NCBI GenBank assembly: GCA_017435525.1
Contig: JAFSEW010000057.1
Span: 1-64,000, forward strand
From: Oscillospiraceae bacterium
Lineage (GTDB): Bacteria > Bacillota > Clostridia > Oscillospirales > Oscillospiraceae
Direction of reading: 5' to 3'
DNA length: 64,000 nucleotides
Shown here: piece by piece, positions 28,834 through 38,114 of the stretch
Numbering within the stretch: position 1 is the first letter of the stretch
Layout of the letters: each line of letters starts with the position of its first letter
Made by a program: the position numbers and the translations under genes
Notes under the pieces: model-generated
The model's input: the letters and a program-made list of their open reading frames with translations, nothing else
What the model was told of the DNA's origin: nothing
Database searches by the model: none

Positions 28834-29936
28834 TCCTTGGCATCGATGCTTCCACCTATCTGGAAGAACTGGAACACGGTGCCCGCTACTATGACGGCAG
28901 CAGAATCATCGACCCCCTGGATGCGTTCCGGGCAAACGGCGTGGAGTATATGCGCATCCGGATCTGGAACGATCCCAAAAGCAACCGGGGAGAGCCCTAT
29001 CTGGCAGGCAATTGCGATCTTTCCCACTACCTGCGGTTTGCCCGACTGTGTAAGGAGAAGGGCTACAAGCTTCTGTTGGATCTGCACTACAGCGATTTCT
29101 GGGCTGATCCCGGCAAACAGATGATCCCCAAGGCCTGGGCGCACATGGATGTGGCGGAAATGGAGAAGGCTGTGTATGACTTCACCAAAGTATGTCTGGA
29201 AGCGGCGGTGGCGGCGGATGTGGCTCCGGATATGATCCAGGTGGGCAATGAGATCACCAACGGCTTCCTCTGGCCTGTGGGCAAGCTGGAAAATCCGGAC
29301 GGCACCCGGGGCAATTATGAGAATTTCTGCCGCCTGGTGAAAGCCGGTACCGAAGCCTGCCGGGAAGTGCTTCCCCAGGCGAAGATCGTGCTGCACCTGG
29401 AGCGCAGCAACGATCAGGCGGTCTATGAGGAGTTCTTCACGGAAATGGAGAAGGCGAAGATCTCCTATGACATCATCGGTGCTTCCTATTATCCCTACTG
29501 GCACGGCACCCCCCAGGAGCTTTTCGCCAATCTGGACAACTGCCGCAAGTTCGGCAAGGAACGGATGGTCATGGAGCTGGGCTACGGCTTTACCACCGAA
29601 GCATATTCTCTCAGCGGCGCCACCCAGCGGCTTGTGATCGATGCCGACCGGGCCTATGTGCCGGGCTTTACGGAGAAATATCCCGTAACCCCCCAGGGCC
29701 AGGAGGCCTTTATCCGGGATTTCCTGGCACAAGCCAGAGCCCAGGGCATTTCCGGCGTATTCTACTGGGAACCTCTGTGGCTGCCGGGGGAGGGGATCTG
29801 CTGGGCATCTCAGGCAGGGCAGGCCTATATCCATGAAGAAGGCAAGTCCACCACCAACGAATGGGCCAATCAGTGCCTCTTTGATTACGCCGGTCAAAAA
29901 CTCCCGGCGTTTGATGCGTTTGCACAAAAGATATAA
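28830..29936 (+). CDS. Intracellular GH53 endo-beta-1,4-galactanase
   Basis: A 368-residue GH53 enzyme without signal peptide, so probably cytoplasmic. The motifs are [30 protein letters not shown], acid/base E141 in QVGNEITNGFLWP and nucleophile E249 in MVMELGYGF. It shares the family with the secreted enzyme at 23177-25180 but lacks the C-terminal modules. It is the last gene of the operon, translationally coupled to the zinc-ribbon gene. Most GH53 enzymes are secreted, so an intracellular form would act on imported galactooligosaccharides. Confidence 0.9.
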   Translation: MILGIDASTYLEELEHGARYYDGSRIIDPLDAFRANGVEYMRIRIWNDPKSNRGEPYLAGNCDLSHYLRFARLCKEKGYKLLLDLHYSDFWADPGKQMIPKAWAHMDVAEMEKAVYDFTKVCLEAAVAADVAPDMIQVGNEITNGFLWPVGKLENPDGTRGNYENFCRLVKAGTEACREVLPQAKIVLHLERSNDQAVYEEFFTEMEKAKISYDIIGASYYPYWHGTPQELFANLDNCRKFGKERMVMELGYGFTTEAYSLSGATQRLVIDADRAYVPGFTEKYPVTPQGQEAFIRDFLAQARAQGISGVFYWEPLWLPGEGICWASQAGQAYIHEEGKSTTNEWANQCLFDYAGQKLPAFDAFAQKI

Positions 29937-29985
29937 CAATAAACTATGCATAATGACGAATTCCAAGAAAAGGCGCCGACATTTG

Positions 29986-30014
29986 TTGACAATTAAAAAT
30001 TAGGGGACTATAAT
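29986..30014 (+). promoter_or_regulatory. Strong promoter of the maltodextrin-type ABC importer
   Basis: TTGACA (29986-29991), a 17-base spacer and TATAAT (30009-30014) give a full consensus. The leader of about 150 bases then holds a perfect 20-base palindrome with centre GGGCATGCCC (30054-30073) and a GCGTTTCTT/AAGAAACGC hairpin (30074-30098) before AGGAGG. The palindrome could be an operator and the hairpins could protect the mRNA. Confidence 0.85.
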
Positions 30015-30171
30015 TCAATTGTATGCGGTTTTTGAAATAATCGCAAAAAAATAAAAATGGGCATGCCCATTTTGCGTTTCTTGCTTCGTAAGAAACGCTA
30101 TGAAACTCTGGCAATTGCGGCAAATGTCCGTGATCGCATATATACAATTTTTTTCTAGGAGGAAAAACCAA

Positions 30172-31755
30172 ATGAAGAAGATGATTGCTCTTCTGCTGGC
30201 CCTGGTTATGGTTCTGGGCATGGCTGCTTGCGGCGAGAAGGCTCCCGAGCAGACCAATGCTCCCGCACAGCAGGGCGGCGAGAACAAGCCCGCTGAGGGT
30301 GAGAACAAGCCCGCCGAGGGCGAGAACACTCTGGAAGGCACCTACGACATTACCATGTGGGTTTCCGAAATGGACGGCGTTGTCGCCATGACCCAGGAAA
30401 TGATCGACGCTTTCGAAGCTGCCAACCCCGGCATCGTGATCAACGCTCAGATCGAGGGCGTTACCGAGGCTGACGCCGGCTCCAAGGTCGTTGCTGATGT
30501 GGCTTCCGCTCCCGACATCTACTGCTTCGCACAGGACCAGCTGGCCCGTCTGGTGCAGGCTGCCGCTCTGGCTGCCCCCGGCAAGAAGGCTGCTGAGAAC
30601 ATTACTGCCGCTAACGACGCCGGCGCTGTTGCCGCTGCTTCCGTTGCAGGCACCCTGTACGCTTACCCCATGACTTCCGATAACGGCTACTACATGTACT
30701 ATGATACCAGCATCATCTCCGAGGCTGATGCTGAGAGCATGGAAGCTATCATCGCTGCTTGCGAGGCCAACAATGTTAAGTTCCGCTACGCTCTGGAGAA
30801 CGCATGGTACACCGCTTCCTTCTTCTTTGCTACCGGCTGCCACTCCAACTGGAGCATGGACGAGGAAGGCAACTTCACCTCCGTTGACGATGACTTCAAC
30901 TCCGCTGCCGGTATGGCTGCCATGAAGGGCATGCAGAAGCTGGCTCAGTCCGCTTGCTACGATTCCAACGCCGACATCTTCACCGACGCCGGTGTTGTCA
31001 TTACCGGTATCTGGAACGCCAACGCTGCTGCCGAGCACTTCGGCGAGAACTTGGGCGCTACCGACCTGCCCTCCTTCGAGGTCGACGGCACTTCCTACCA
31101 CCTGGGCTCCTACACCGGCAACAAGCTGATGGGTGTTAAGCCCCAGGCTGATGCCAAGAAGGCAGCTGTCCTGTCTCAGCTGGCTCAGTGGCTGACCAAC
31201 GAAGAGAACCAGATGAAGCGCTACGAGCTGTATCAGTGGGGTCCCTCCAACCTGAACGCTCAGGCTTCCGAGGCCGTTCAGTCCAATGCTTCTCTGGCCG
31301 CTCTGGCTAAGCAGAACAACTTCGGCCTGCCCCAGGGCCAGATCCACGGCTCCTGGTGGGATATCGCCAAGGTTCTGGGCGCTGACGCCAAGAACGCTGC
31401 TGACGAGGCTGCTCTGCAGACCGCTCTGGACAACTACAAGGCTGCTATCGACGGCCTGTTCTCCATGACCGAGGAGCAGAAGAACGCTTGGGGCGTTATC
31501 GGCGGCATCTGCAACACCAGCTGGGATACCGACTTCGCTATGACCGAGGTTTCTGCCGGTGTCTACGAGTCCGGTGTTCTGGAGCTGAAGGCCGGCGAAG
31601 AGTTCAAGGTCCGTCAGGGCGCTTCCTGGGATGTGAACTTCGGCGTTGAGTTCAACGGCGCTAACATCGTTGTCGAGGCTGACGGCTCCTACATCGTCCG
31701 TCTGACCTGGGACGGCGCTCAGGGTGGCACCGTCGAGCTGGTTCCCGCCAACTAA
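30172..31755 (+). CDS. Maltodextrin-type ABC solute-binding lipoprotein with SusE/F-like C-terminal domain
   Basis: A 527-residue lipoprotein (lipobox GMAAC). Residues about 58-430 form a MalE-like periplasmic-binding fold (ITMWVSEMDGVVAMTQEMIDAF, APDIYCFAQDQLARLV, PMTSDNGYYMYYD). From about residue 440 a separate beta-sandwich starts AWGVIGGICNTSWDTDFAM and continues LELKAGEEFKVRQGASWDVNFG, which closely resembles the repeated starch-binding domains of Bacteroidetes SusE/SusF. AGGAGG lies 9 bases before the ATG. Codon use is strongly biased (GCT, GAC, AAG), which suggests very high expression. Start-chain capture and delivery to the downstream permeases is inferred. Confidence 0.9.
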   Translation: MKKMIALLLALVMVLGMAACGEKAPEQTNAPAQQGGENKPAEGENKPAEGENTLEGTYDITMWVSEMDGVVAMTQEMIDAFEAANPGIVINAQIEGVTEADAGSKVVADVASAPDIYCFAQDQLARLVQAAALAAPGKKAAENITAANDAGAVAAASVAGTLYAYPMTSDNGYYMYYDTSIISEADAESMEAIIAACEANNVKFRYALENAWYTASFFFATGCHSNWSMDEEGNFTSVDDDFNSAAGMAAMKGMQKLAQSACYDSNADIFTDAGVVITGIWNANAAAEHFGENLGATDLPSFEVDGTSYHLGSYTGNKLMGVKPQADAKKAAVLSQLAQWLTNEENQMKRYELYQWGPSNLNAQASEAVQSNASLAALAKQNNFGLPQGQIHGSWWDIAKVLGADAKNAADEAALQTALDNYKAAIDGLFSMTEEQKNAWGVIGGICNTSWDTDFAMTEVSAGVYESGVLELKAGEEFKVRQGASWDVNFGVEFNGANIVVEADGSYIVRLTWDGAQGGTVELVPAN

Positions 31756-31781
31756 TTTCTCTTAAATATTTGAGGGCTTGA

Positions 31782-31878
31782 GGGGAGCCCTTCCGGGCTC
31801 CCCGATGCTTTCGCACTAAGGCATTGTTAGCCGGCATGCAAGGACAACATTGTCTTGTGTACCGGCTAACAATGCCTT
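31782..31878 (+). terminator. Two hairpins between binding-protein and permease genes
   Basis: The first hairpin is GGGGAGCCC-TTCC-GGGCTCCCC (31782-31803). The second has perfect 17-base arms AAGGCATTGTTAGCCGG (31818-31834) and 31862-31878, with an inner stem, followed by TTTT. Read-through is needed for the permease genes, so this is probably a partial terminator or an mRNA-stabilising barrier that keeps binding protein in excess. Confidence 0.75.
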
Positions 31879-31957
31879 TTCCCGTTGAGGCCCCGGCTGG
31901 CCTCCGGCTATCTATCAAGAAGGAGGATAGTATAAACACGGTTTATATTCTGGGATT

Positions 31958-33526
31958 ATGAAAAGATTAAACGATTTAGAGTACTTAAAGCTGAATAAAT
32001 TTGAAGCTTTTCTCTACAAGCTCAAGCTGTTTTTCTGCGCCATCCCCCTGTGGTTCAAGAATGTCGGCCTGTCAATTCTGAATTTCTTCAAGAATTGCTT
32101 CCTGACCGTCAAGAATGAACTGGTTGATATTTTTACTACCTTTACAAAGGGTAACTGGGCTGTAAAGCTCTCGTTCCTGATTTTTGGCTTCGGTAACTTC
32201 TACTACGGTCAGATCATGAGAGGACTTCTGTTCCTCCTGTTTGAAGTAGTGTTTGTAGCATATATGCTGGTTCCCAGCGGCGGCCTGTACTGGCTGGCCA
32301 AGGGCAACTGGTTCAAGGTTGGTGCCACCGTGGGTACCGCCCAGGGCGAATTCCAGTATGATCCCATCTTTGATACGGATGTCTGGGTTCCCGGCGACGA
32401 CTCTGTGAAGGTCCTGCTCTACGGCCTGCTGACCATTATCTTTATTGCTGCCTTTATCTGCACCTGGAGAATGCAGGTGAAGCAGTGCCGCATCTGCATG
32501 GATATCACTGCCCAGGGTAGAAAGATCAAGAGCGGCAAGGATGACCTGCGCTCTCTGGTGGATGACCAGTTCCACAAGACCATGCTGGCCCTGCCTGTGA
32601 TGGGCATCCTGATCTTTACCGTTCTGCCCATTATCTACATGATCCTGGTGGCATTCACCAGCTATGATGCGGCCCATGACGGCTACTCCAACCTGTTCTC
32701 CTGGGTGGGTCTGGAGCATTTCAACGAACTGCTGGACTTTGGCAACGGCGGCCTGGGCCTGGCTTTCGGCGAGATCCTTTCCTGGACGCTGATGTGGTCC
32801 TTCTTCGCCACCTTTACCAACTATTTCCTGGGCATGTTTGTGGCTATGCTGATCAATAAGAAGGGCATCGGCCTGAAGAAGTTCTGGCGTACTGCCCTGG
32901 TTATGACCATTGCCATTCCCCAGTTCGTTTCCCTGCTGTATGTGTCCAAGCTGTTCGATTCCTCCGGTATCATCGGTGAGCTGCTGGGCAAGATCCCCGC
33001 TGTGAATAATTTCCTGCGCAGCAACAACTACATCTCTCTGTGGGATTCCCCCACGGTGGCCAGAATCCTGGTTATCGTGATCAACATCTGGGTGGGTATT
33101 CCCCACATGATGCTGCAGGCTACCGGTATTCTGATGAATATCCCTGCAGACCTCTACGAATCCTCCCGGGTTGACGGTGCAAACGCCTGGCAGCAGTATA
33201 CCAAGATTACCCTGCCCTACATGCTGTTTGTCACCGGTCCCGCACTGCTCACCAGCTTTGTAGGCAACCTGAACAACTTTAACGTGATTTACCTGCTGAC
33301 CGGCGGCAATCCTCTGAACACCGAAATCGGCGTGGCCGGCGGTGCCTCTGTGGGCCATACCGACCTGCTGATTACCTGGCTGTATAAGATGGCCCTGGGC
33401 AGCGCGGAATCCAAGTACTACATGGCTTCTGTCATCGGTATTCTGCTGTTTGTGGTTTGCGCTGTGCTGTCGCTGATCGTTTATAATGTGATTCCGTCTA
33501 CCAAGAACGAGGAGGATTTCCAGTGA
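31958..33526 (+). CDS. MalF-type ABC permease
   Basis: A 522-residue permease of the CUT1 maltose/maltodextrin importers. It has an N-terminal extension of about 200 residues with membrane segments (for example LLFLLFEVVFVAYML), as in MalF, and a C-terminal six-helix permease core. The EAA-type motif is ESSRVDGANAWQQYTKITLP at about residues 407-426. The ATG at 31958 has no good ribosome binding site close by; the AGGAGG upstream is about 30 bases away and separated by a stop codon in frame. It overlaps the next permease gene at the stop codon. Confidence 0.92.
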   Translation: MKRLNDLEYLKLNKFEAFLYKLKLFFCAIPLWFKNVGLSILNFFKNCFLTVKNELVDIFTTFTKGNWAVKLSFLIFGFGNFYYGQIMRGLLFLLFEVVFVAYMLVPSGGLYWLAKGNWFKVGATVGTAQGEFQYDPIFDTDVWVPGDDSVKVLLYGLLTIIFIAAFICTWRMQVKQCRICMDITAQGRKIKSGKDDLRSLVDDQFHKTMLALPVMGILIFTVLPIIYMILVAFTSYDAAHDGYSNLFSWVGLEHFNELLDFGNGGLGLAFGEILSWTLMWSFFATFTNYFLGMFVAMLINKKGIGLKKFWRTALVMTIAIPQFVSLLYVSKLFDSSGIIGELLGKIPAVNNFLRSNNYISLWDSPTVARILVIVINIWVGIPHMMLQATGILMNIPADLYESSRVDGANAWQQYTKITLPYMLFVTGPALLTSFVGNLNNFNVIYLLTGGNPLNTEIGVAGGASVGHTDLLITWLYKMALGSAESKYYMASVIGILLFVVCAVLSLIVYNVIPSTKNEEDFQ

Positions 33527-34404
33527 TGAAAACTGATACTAAAATCAAGAAATCCGGTCTCGGTGCCAGAGCCAGCAGACGCCTCAGCAACACCATTGTC
33601 TATATCATTCTGATCGCGGTTACTGTTATCTGGCTGTTCCCCTTCTTCGGCCTGGTGATGGAATCCTTCAAGGTCAATACCAAGGCAATGGACGGTGAGC
33701 TGTTCCCCGAAAAGTTCGGCCTGGACAATTATGTCCGCCTGTTTACGGAGACCGACTTCCTGAAGTGGTTCAAGAACACCGCCATTATGGGCCTGGCCAC
33801 TGCTTTCTTCCAGACCTTCTTTGTGCTGTCTATGAGCTACACCCTGTCCCGTCTGCGTTTCAAGGCCAGAAAGCCCCTGATGAACCTGATGCTGATCCTG
33901 GGCATGTTCCCTGGCTTCCTCACCATGATCCTGATCTACAAGGTCTTCTCCGATGTGGGTCTGACTCTGCACAATGCTCCCATCGGTCTGGTGATCGTCT
34001 ACTGCGCCAGCTCCGGTATGGGCTACTACATCTCCAAGGGCTTCTTCGATACCATTCCCAAGACCCTGGACGAGGCTGCCCGTGTGGACGGTGCTACCCG
34101 TATGCAGGTATTCTACAAGGTGATCATGCCCCTGTCCGGCTCTATCGTGATCTACACGATCCTGATGGGCTTCATGGCACCCTGGGGCGACTTCATGCTG
34201 GCCAGCTACATCATCCATGAGAACAGCGCCGGTATGAGCGTGGCCGTGGGTATGTACGAATGGCTCTCCAAGACGATGGTAAACACAAACTACACCATGT
34301 TCTGTGCCGCGGGCGTGATCGTGGCGATCCCCGTTACCACCGTATTCCTGCTGCTGCAGAAGTACTATGTGGAAGGCGTAACGGGCGGCGCAGTGAAAGG
34401 ATAA
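33526..34404 (+). CDS. MalG-type ABC permease
   Basis: A 292-residue partner permease with six membrane segments. The EAA loop, which contacts the ATPase, reads EAARVDGATRMQVFYKVIMP. AGGAGG inside the end of the preceding gene is 10 bases before ATG 33526 (a GTG at 33523 is also possible). Stop and start share a base (TGATG), so the two permeases are translated together. It is followed after 12 bases by the ATPase gene. Confidence 0.93.
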   Translation: MKTDTKIKKSGLGARASRRLSNTIVYIILIAVTVIWLFPFFGLVMESFKVNTKAMDGELFPEKFGLDNYVRLFTETDFLKWFKNTAIMGLATAFFQTFFVLSMSYTLSRLRFKARKPLMNLMLILGMFPGFLTMILIYKVFSDVGLTLHNAPIGLVIVYCASSGMGYYISKGFFDTIPKTLDEAARVDGATRMQVFYKVIMPLSGSIVIYTILMGFMAPWGDFMLASYIIHENSAGMSVAVGMYEWLSKTMVNTNYTMFCAAGVIVAIPVTTVFLLLQKYYVEGVTGGAVKG

Positions 34405-34416
34405 GAGGGATAGATT

Positions 34417-35541
34417 ATGGCTACTGTTAAATTAACCAATGTTAAGAAAGTCTACGGCAAGGATACCGTAGCGGTTCAGGACTTCAACCTGGACATCGCC
34501 GATAAGGAATTCATCGTGTTCGTCGGACCCTCCGGCTGCGGCAAGTCCACCACCCTGCGTATGATCGCAGGTCTGGAAGACATCTCCTCCGGCACTGTGG
34601 AAATCGACGGCGTTGTGGTCAATGACCTGCAGCCCCGTGACCGTGATATCGCCATGGTCTTCCAGAACTACGCACTGTACCCCCACCTGACCGTCTTTGA
34701 GAACATGGCGTTCTCCCTGCGTCTGAAGAAGGTTCCTCAGGATCAGGTTTATGAGAAGGTTGTCGCCGCTGCTGAGATCCTGGGCATCACCGAGTACCTG
34801 ACCAGAAAGCCCCGTGCGCTGTCCGGCGGTCAGCGTCAGCGTGTGGCCATCGGCCGCGCCATGGTCCGTGACAGCAAGGTGTTCCTGATGGACGAGCCCC
34901 TCAGTAACCTGGACGCCAAGCTGCGTAACCAGATGCGTGCTGAGATCATCCTGCTGCGCCAGAAGATCAACACCACCTTCATCTATGTTACCCACGACCA
35001 GACCGAAGCCATGACCCTGGGCGACCGGATCGTCATCATGAAGGACGGCTTCATTCAGCAGGTTGGCACCCCCACCGAGGTGTTCGACATGCCCGTGAAC
35101 CTGTTCGTGGCTGAGTTCATCGGCGCACCCAAGATGAACACCTTCAAGACCAATCTGGTCTGCGAGAACGGCAAGTATTTTGTCACTCCCTACGGTGCCA
35201 AGATCGAAGTTACCGGCAAGAAGGCTGAGATGCTGAAGGCCCGGAACATCCAGAGCCAGGAAATCGTGATGGGTATCCGCCCCGAGCACATGACCATGGC
35301 CGAGGCAGGCAGCAGCGCAGCTATCCCCTGCACCATCAAGGTCAACGAGATGATGGGCAGCGAGCTGCACCTGCATGTGGTGGAAGCCAACGGCGATATG
35401 CTGATCGTCCGCATTCCCACCATTACCCTGGACGATGAGCAGCGCAAGGAGATGACCTACGGCAAGCAGCTGTATATTACCTGCGAGAGCAAGGTCATGC
35501 ACTTCTTCGATGCCGAGACCGGCGTGAATCTGCTGGTGTAA
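34417..35541 (+). CDS. msmK: MsmK/MalK-type ABC ATPase of the maltodextrin importer
   Basis: A 374-residue ATPase with Walker A GPSGCGKST (about residues 37-45), Q-loop FQNYALYPHL, signature LSGGQRQRVAIGRA, Walker B VFLMDEPLSNLD and THDQTEAMTLGDR, plus the C-terminal regulatory domain. It is very similar to the orphan ATPase at 8099-9295 but lacks that protein's charged insertion. Being the last gene of the importer operon, it makes a complete binding protein, two permeases and ATPase set. A strong terminator follows. Confidence 0.94.
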   Translation: MATVKLTNVKKVYGKDTVAVQDFNLDIADKEFIVFVGPSGCGKSTTLRMIAGLEDISSGTVEIDGVVVNDLQPRDRDIAMVFQNYALYPHLTVFENMAFSLRLKKVPQDQVYEKVVAAAEILGITEYLTRKPRALSGGQRQRVAIGRAMVRDSKVFLMDEPLSNLDAKLRNQMRAEIILLRQKINTTFIYVTHDQTEAMTLGDRIVIMKDGFIQQVGTPTEVFDMPVNLFVAEFIGAPKMNTFKTNLVCENGKYFVTPYGAKIEVTGKKAEMLKARNIQSQEIVMGIRPEHMTMAEAGSSAAIPCTIKVNEMMGSELHLHVVEANGDMLIVRIPTITLDDEQRKEMTYGKQLYITCESKVMHFFDAETGVNLLV

Positions 35542-35560
35542 TTTCCCGCATTTTATCAGG

Positions 35561-35596
35561 AACTCCCCCAACGCAAAGGCGTTGGGGGAGTTTTTT
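35561..35596 (+). terminator. Terminator of the maltodextrin importer operon
   Basis: AACTCCCCCAACGC (35561-35574) pairs perfectly with GCGTTGGGGGAGTT (35579-35592), followed by a run of T. Confidence 0.95.
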
Positions 35597-35713
35597 ATTG
35601 GCATATACTACACAATTTGATACAATTTCTCCAAAGTGCAACGCTGCTTGCTGTTGCGTTGCATTCGTTAAACGACCGATTAGCCAACATTGCGATAAAA
35701 CCTAAGGTGGTTT

Positions 35714-36391
35714 TTAAAGATACAGCACATATTCTTCCTTACGATAGCTGTTCAAATAAGTATCCAGTATTCGGCTGTTTTTGTATTGCAGTGCTTTTTG
35801 TGGGCAGTTCGTTACGCAGCGCAGGCAGCGAATACATTGTGAATGAATCCGTCCGTTTCGGATCGCTCCAACTGGGCAGGATCTTTCACAATGTCCGCAG
35901 CTACAACAATTGTCTCCTCTTTTGATTTTCACGCCAATGCGGCTGCGAAGACCAGGAAAGATATCTGCCAATGGATTTTTGACAGTTTTAGGAATAACAG
36001 CCTGCCGGGGTGCTTGGATCCTTCGCACAATGGGTAGCAGCTGCGTTGCATCAAATTCACAATCTCCATCAAGGAATGTATGTCCCATTGGAATATACGC
36101 CCCTGCAATGACCTGTCCGTGCAAAAGCTTTTGCGCTTCATACAAAACATTACCATAAGATATTTTTCCGTATGTTGCGATCAGTGCAACATACTTAGCT
36201 TCCAGACCCTTTAGAAATCGTTTTACCGGCTTCGGGATATTTTGACAATACACAGGGAAAACAACTACAGCAGTATCTTCCGTTGTGGTTTTGTTATCAA
36301 TCGGTCTGATTTCACAATCCAGCAGTTTGGACAATTCTTTTGAAACAGCCAAACTGTGTCCGCTTCCGGAAAAACAATAAACAGTAATCAT
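35714..36391 (-). CDS. EFR1 family flavodoxin-ferredoxin fusion
   Basis: A 225-residue fusion of an N-terminal flavodoxin-like domain ([18 protein letters not shown], then [19 protein letters not shown]) and a C-terminal two-[4Fe-4S] ferredoxin. The cluster motifs are [12 protein letters not shown] and [12 protein letters not shown]. Such EFR1 proteins shuttle low-potential electrons in anaerobes. Its ATG overlaps the stop of the PP-loop gene (ATGA), so they are made together. Base composition is clearly more AT-rich than in the flanking genes, which suggests acquisition by transfer. Confidence 0.9.
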   Translation of the reverse strand: MITVYCFSGSGHSLAVSKELSKLLDCEIRPIDNKTTTEDTAVVVFPVYCQNIPKPVKRFLKGLEAKYVALIATYGKISYGNVLYEAQKLLHGQVIAGAYIPMGHTFLDGDCEFDATQLLPIVRRIQAPRQAVIPKTVKNPLADIFPGLRSRIGVKIKRGDNCCSCGHCERSCPVGAIRNGRIHSQCIRCLRCVTNCPQKALQYKNSRILDTYLNSYRKEEYVLYL

Positions 36392-37782
36392 TTATGCTCT
36401 CCCAAGAATTGTTGCATAATGGCACACTCGGGGATTTCTTCAAGAGAAAAACCCAACAAATGCTCCATTTCATAAAGCATTTCCTCTTTTGACCTTCCGC
36501 ATTTTTTGCTGGCCAGAGAAAATTCCAAGGCACTGAACGGAATCATCTTGCTTTTGCAATGATAAAACCGCACAAATTGGGTATGGTCTTTGCATTTTTC
36601 AATTTTGCAGCTTGTGTGCAACGCTTTGTTTTCGTCCTCCGGTGGGATCCAGCCACATTCTTCAATAAGTATGGATTTCACCTTGTTCCAATCGTAGATA
36701 CCCCCGGTTATTTTATCCAAATCAAAGTGGACAAAGGCCGGTATATTTCCGGTGCGGGAGGAATGCCGGATGCTCCTTTTGAAAGGGGGAAGCAACTCCG
36801 GAACGGCCCGAATTGCTTCCACAATATTGGAAACCAGTTCGCTTTCGTATCCGCTGAGCTTCTTAACCGGATTATCACCGTACGCCAGCTGCTTCATGGT
36901 CATCAAAGTCTGAAACTGTCCTTGCTTCAGCGGTGGTTGCAGCGTCAATACCCGGCCCACATTCATTAGAAAGGTTAAAAACCGGTTCCCTGCAAAGGTG
37001 TAGGCAATTGGGGGCGCCATATGATTATAGTAAAGCCCCAGCATCTGGACCGGCTCATTGCCTGCAACAAAGTAAGGGACTTTGTTTGCCACAAGCTCCG
37101 GGTAAAATAGCAGATAGGCCAGCGAAGGACAGGCACAGGTGTTATCACTGAGGGAGTATAGCTTGCTGTAAAACCGCCGTAAGTCGCTTTGATTGACTGT
37201 GCGGGTAATGAATTCTACATTGTGAAAGGTTTTCTTGGCGTTTGCGATGCTTTTGGAGGCGCTTTCTGAAATATAGGGGATCTCCCAGGTAAGCGCTAAA
37301 ACCCGGAGCCCCATCACCTTGGAAAGATAATATAGTAAATAGGTCGAATCCTTACCGCCTGTGTAGAACAGCGCAATATCAAATCGCGATTTTTTACTGC
37401 GGGGGATATTCTCCACAATAGGAACAACACTCTTCAAAATTTTGACTTTCTCTGCCGTTTGACACATAGGGCACAGACCCTTATCATCAAACTCCAGTCC
37501 GGGAATTAAAAAATCATTGGCGCAGCAATCTGTGCAGAAAGTTGCCTCAGAAAGATTTTTAGGAATGGGCTTTTGCGCATGCTCCGGTACGACCTGCTTG
37601 CCGATAAACTTTTCAAGCACGGACAACTCCTTTGGATTCAGTTCCCGGGGTAACGAAGCAAGAATTTCAGCCTGTCTCTTTGAAACAGCAATATCATTTT
37701 TGAACATATTTGGAGCGCTGCGCAATCCGTAATAATGCAGCTTTCTATTTTCAAGCTTCCATCTACTTTGTATGAAATACAT
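36388..37782 (-). CDS. PP-loop ATPase with N-terminal zinc ribbon (N-acetyl sugar amidotransferase-like)
   Basis: A 464-residue protein. Around residues 82-110 are CTDCC and, after [10 protein letters not shown], a second Cys pair, which form a zinc ribbon as in WbpG-type amidotransferases. At about residue 140 follows the PP-loop [17 protein letters not shown], which adenylates its substrate in this superfamily. Further Cys-containing stretches ([24 protein letters not shown]) are unexplained. The family contains sugar amidotransferases and tRNA-thiolating enzymes. The coupled EFR1 gene suggests a reaction that needs electrons or an iron-sulfur cluster. The real substrate is unknown. Confidence 0.75.
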   Translation of the reverse strand: MYFIQSRWKLENRKLHYYGLRSAPNMFKNDIAVSKRQAEILASLPRELNPKELSVLEKFIGKQVVPEHAQKPIPKNLSEATFCTDCCANDFLIPGLEFDDKGLCPMCQTAEKVKILKSVVPIVENIPRSKKSRFDIALFYTGGKDSTYLLYYLSKVMGLRVLALTWEIPYISESASKSIANAKKTFHNVEFITRTVNQSDLRRFYSKLYSLSDNTCACPSLAYLLFYPELVANKVPYFVAGNEPVQMLGLYYNHMAPPIAYTFAGNRFLTFLMNVGRVLTLQPPLKQGQFQTLMTMKQLAYGDNPVKKLSGYESELVSNIVEAIRAVPELLPPFKRSIRHSSRTGNIPAFVHFDLDKITGGIYDWNKVKSILIEECGWIPPEDENKALHTSCKIEKCKDHTQFVRFYHCKSKMIPFSALEFSLASKKCGRSKEEMLYEMEHLLGFSLEEIPECAIMQQFLGEHK

Positions 37783-37803
37783 AACAATCCCCCCTTTTTT
37801 CTC

Positions 37804-37832
37804 ATTTTATCAAACAAGGAATCTTTTTGCAA
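37804..37832 (-). promoter_or_regulatory. Promoter of PP-loop/EFR1 operon
   Basis: On the minus strand TTGCAA (37827-37832), a 17-base spacer and TAAAAT (37804-37809) lie shortly before AAAAAAGGGGGG and the ATG. Confidence 0.65.
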
Positions 37833-37893
37833 TCATATTTAGCCAAACGGTAGCTGAAGAAAAAGAATCTGATTTCGGGTGGAAATGGATATA

Positions 37894-37944
37894 AAAATAC
37901 CTACCCTTTCTGATACGATTGTATCAAATAAGGGTAGGTATTTT
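37894..37944. terminator. Long near-perfect hairpin with A and T runs at both ends
   Basis: Fifteen-base perfect arms (37894-37908 with 37930-37944; core ACCTACCCTT/AAGGGTAGGT) enclose a second perfect stem TGATAC-GATT-GTATCA (37911-37926). A and T runs at both ends let it work in both directions. It insulates the PP-loop promoter from the tRNA side. Confidence 0.75.
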
Positions 37945-38076
37945 GGTACGGCAAAAGGGACTCGCTTGCATTTCTGCCCGTTGGGGCAGAAATAGAGGAA
38001 GCCACCAGTTTTTGAACTGGTGGCAGCAATATGCCACCGGCATATTGCGATTGAATTTTTCGAGTCCCCTTGCCGC
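37941..38076. repeat. tRNA-end-derived element with three perfect 10-base-pair hairpins
   Basis: An outer stem is formed by a copy of the tRNA-Arg 3' end (37945-37964, ending GGGACTCG) and an inverted, slightly altered copy (38061-38076, starting CGAGTCCC). Inside lie ATTTCTGCCC/GGGCAGAAAT (37970-37993), GCCACCAGTT/AACTGGTGGC (38001-38024) and GCAATATGCC/GGCATATTGC (38026-38048), all perfect. The whole folds as a four-way junction. Its nature is unknown: mobile repeat, attachment-site relic or structured RNA. Confidence 0.75.
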
Positions 38077-38080
38077 AAAA

Positions 38081-38112
38081 AATAAGAGGAAGGCAAAAGC
38101 CTTCCTCTTATT
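38081..38112 (-). terminator. Terminator of tRNA-Arg
   Basis: AATAAGAGGAAGGC (38081-38094) pairs perfectly with 38099-38112 around AAAA. On the minus strand it starts a few bases after the tRNA CCA end and runs into T residues. Confidence 0.9.
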
Positions 38113-38114
38113 TT

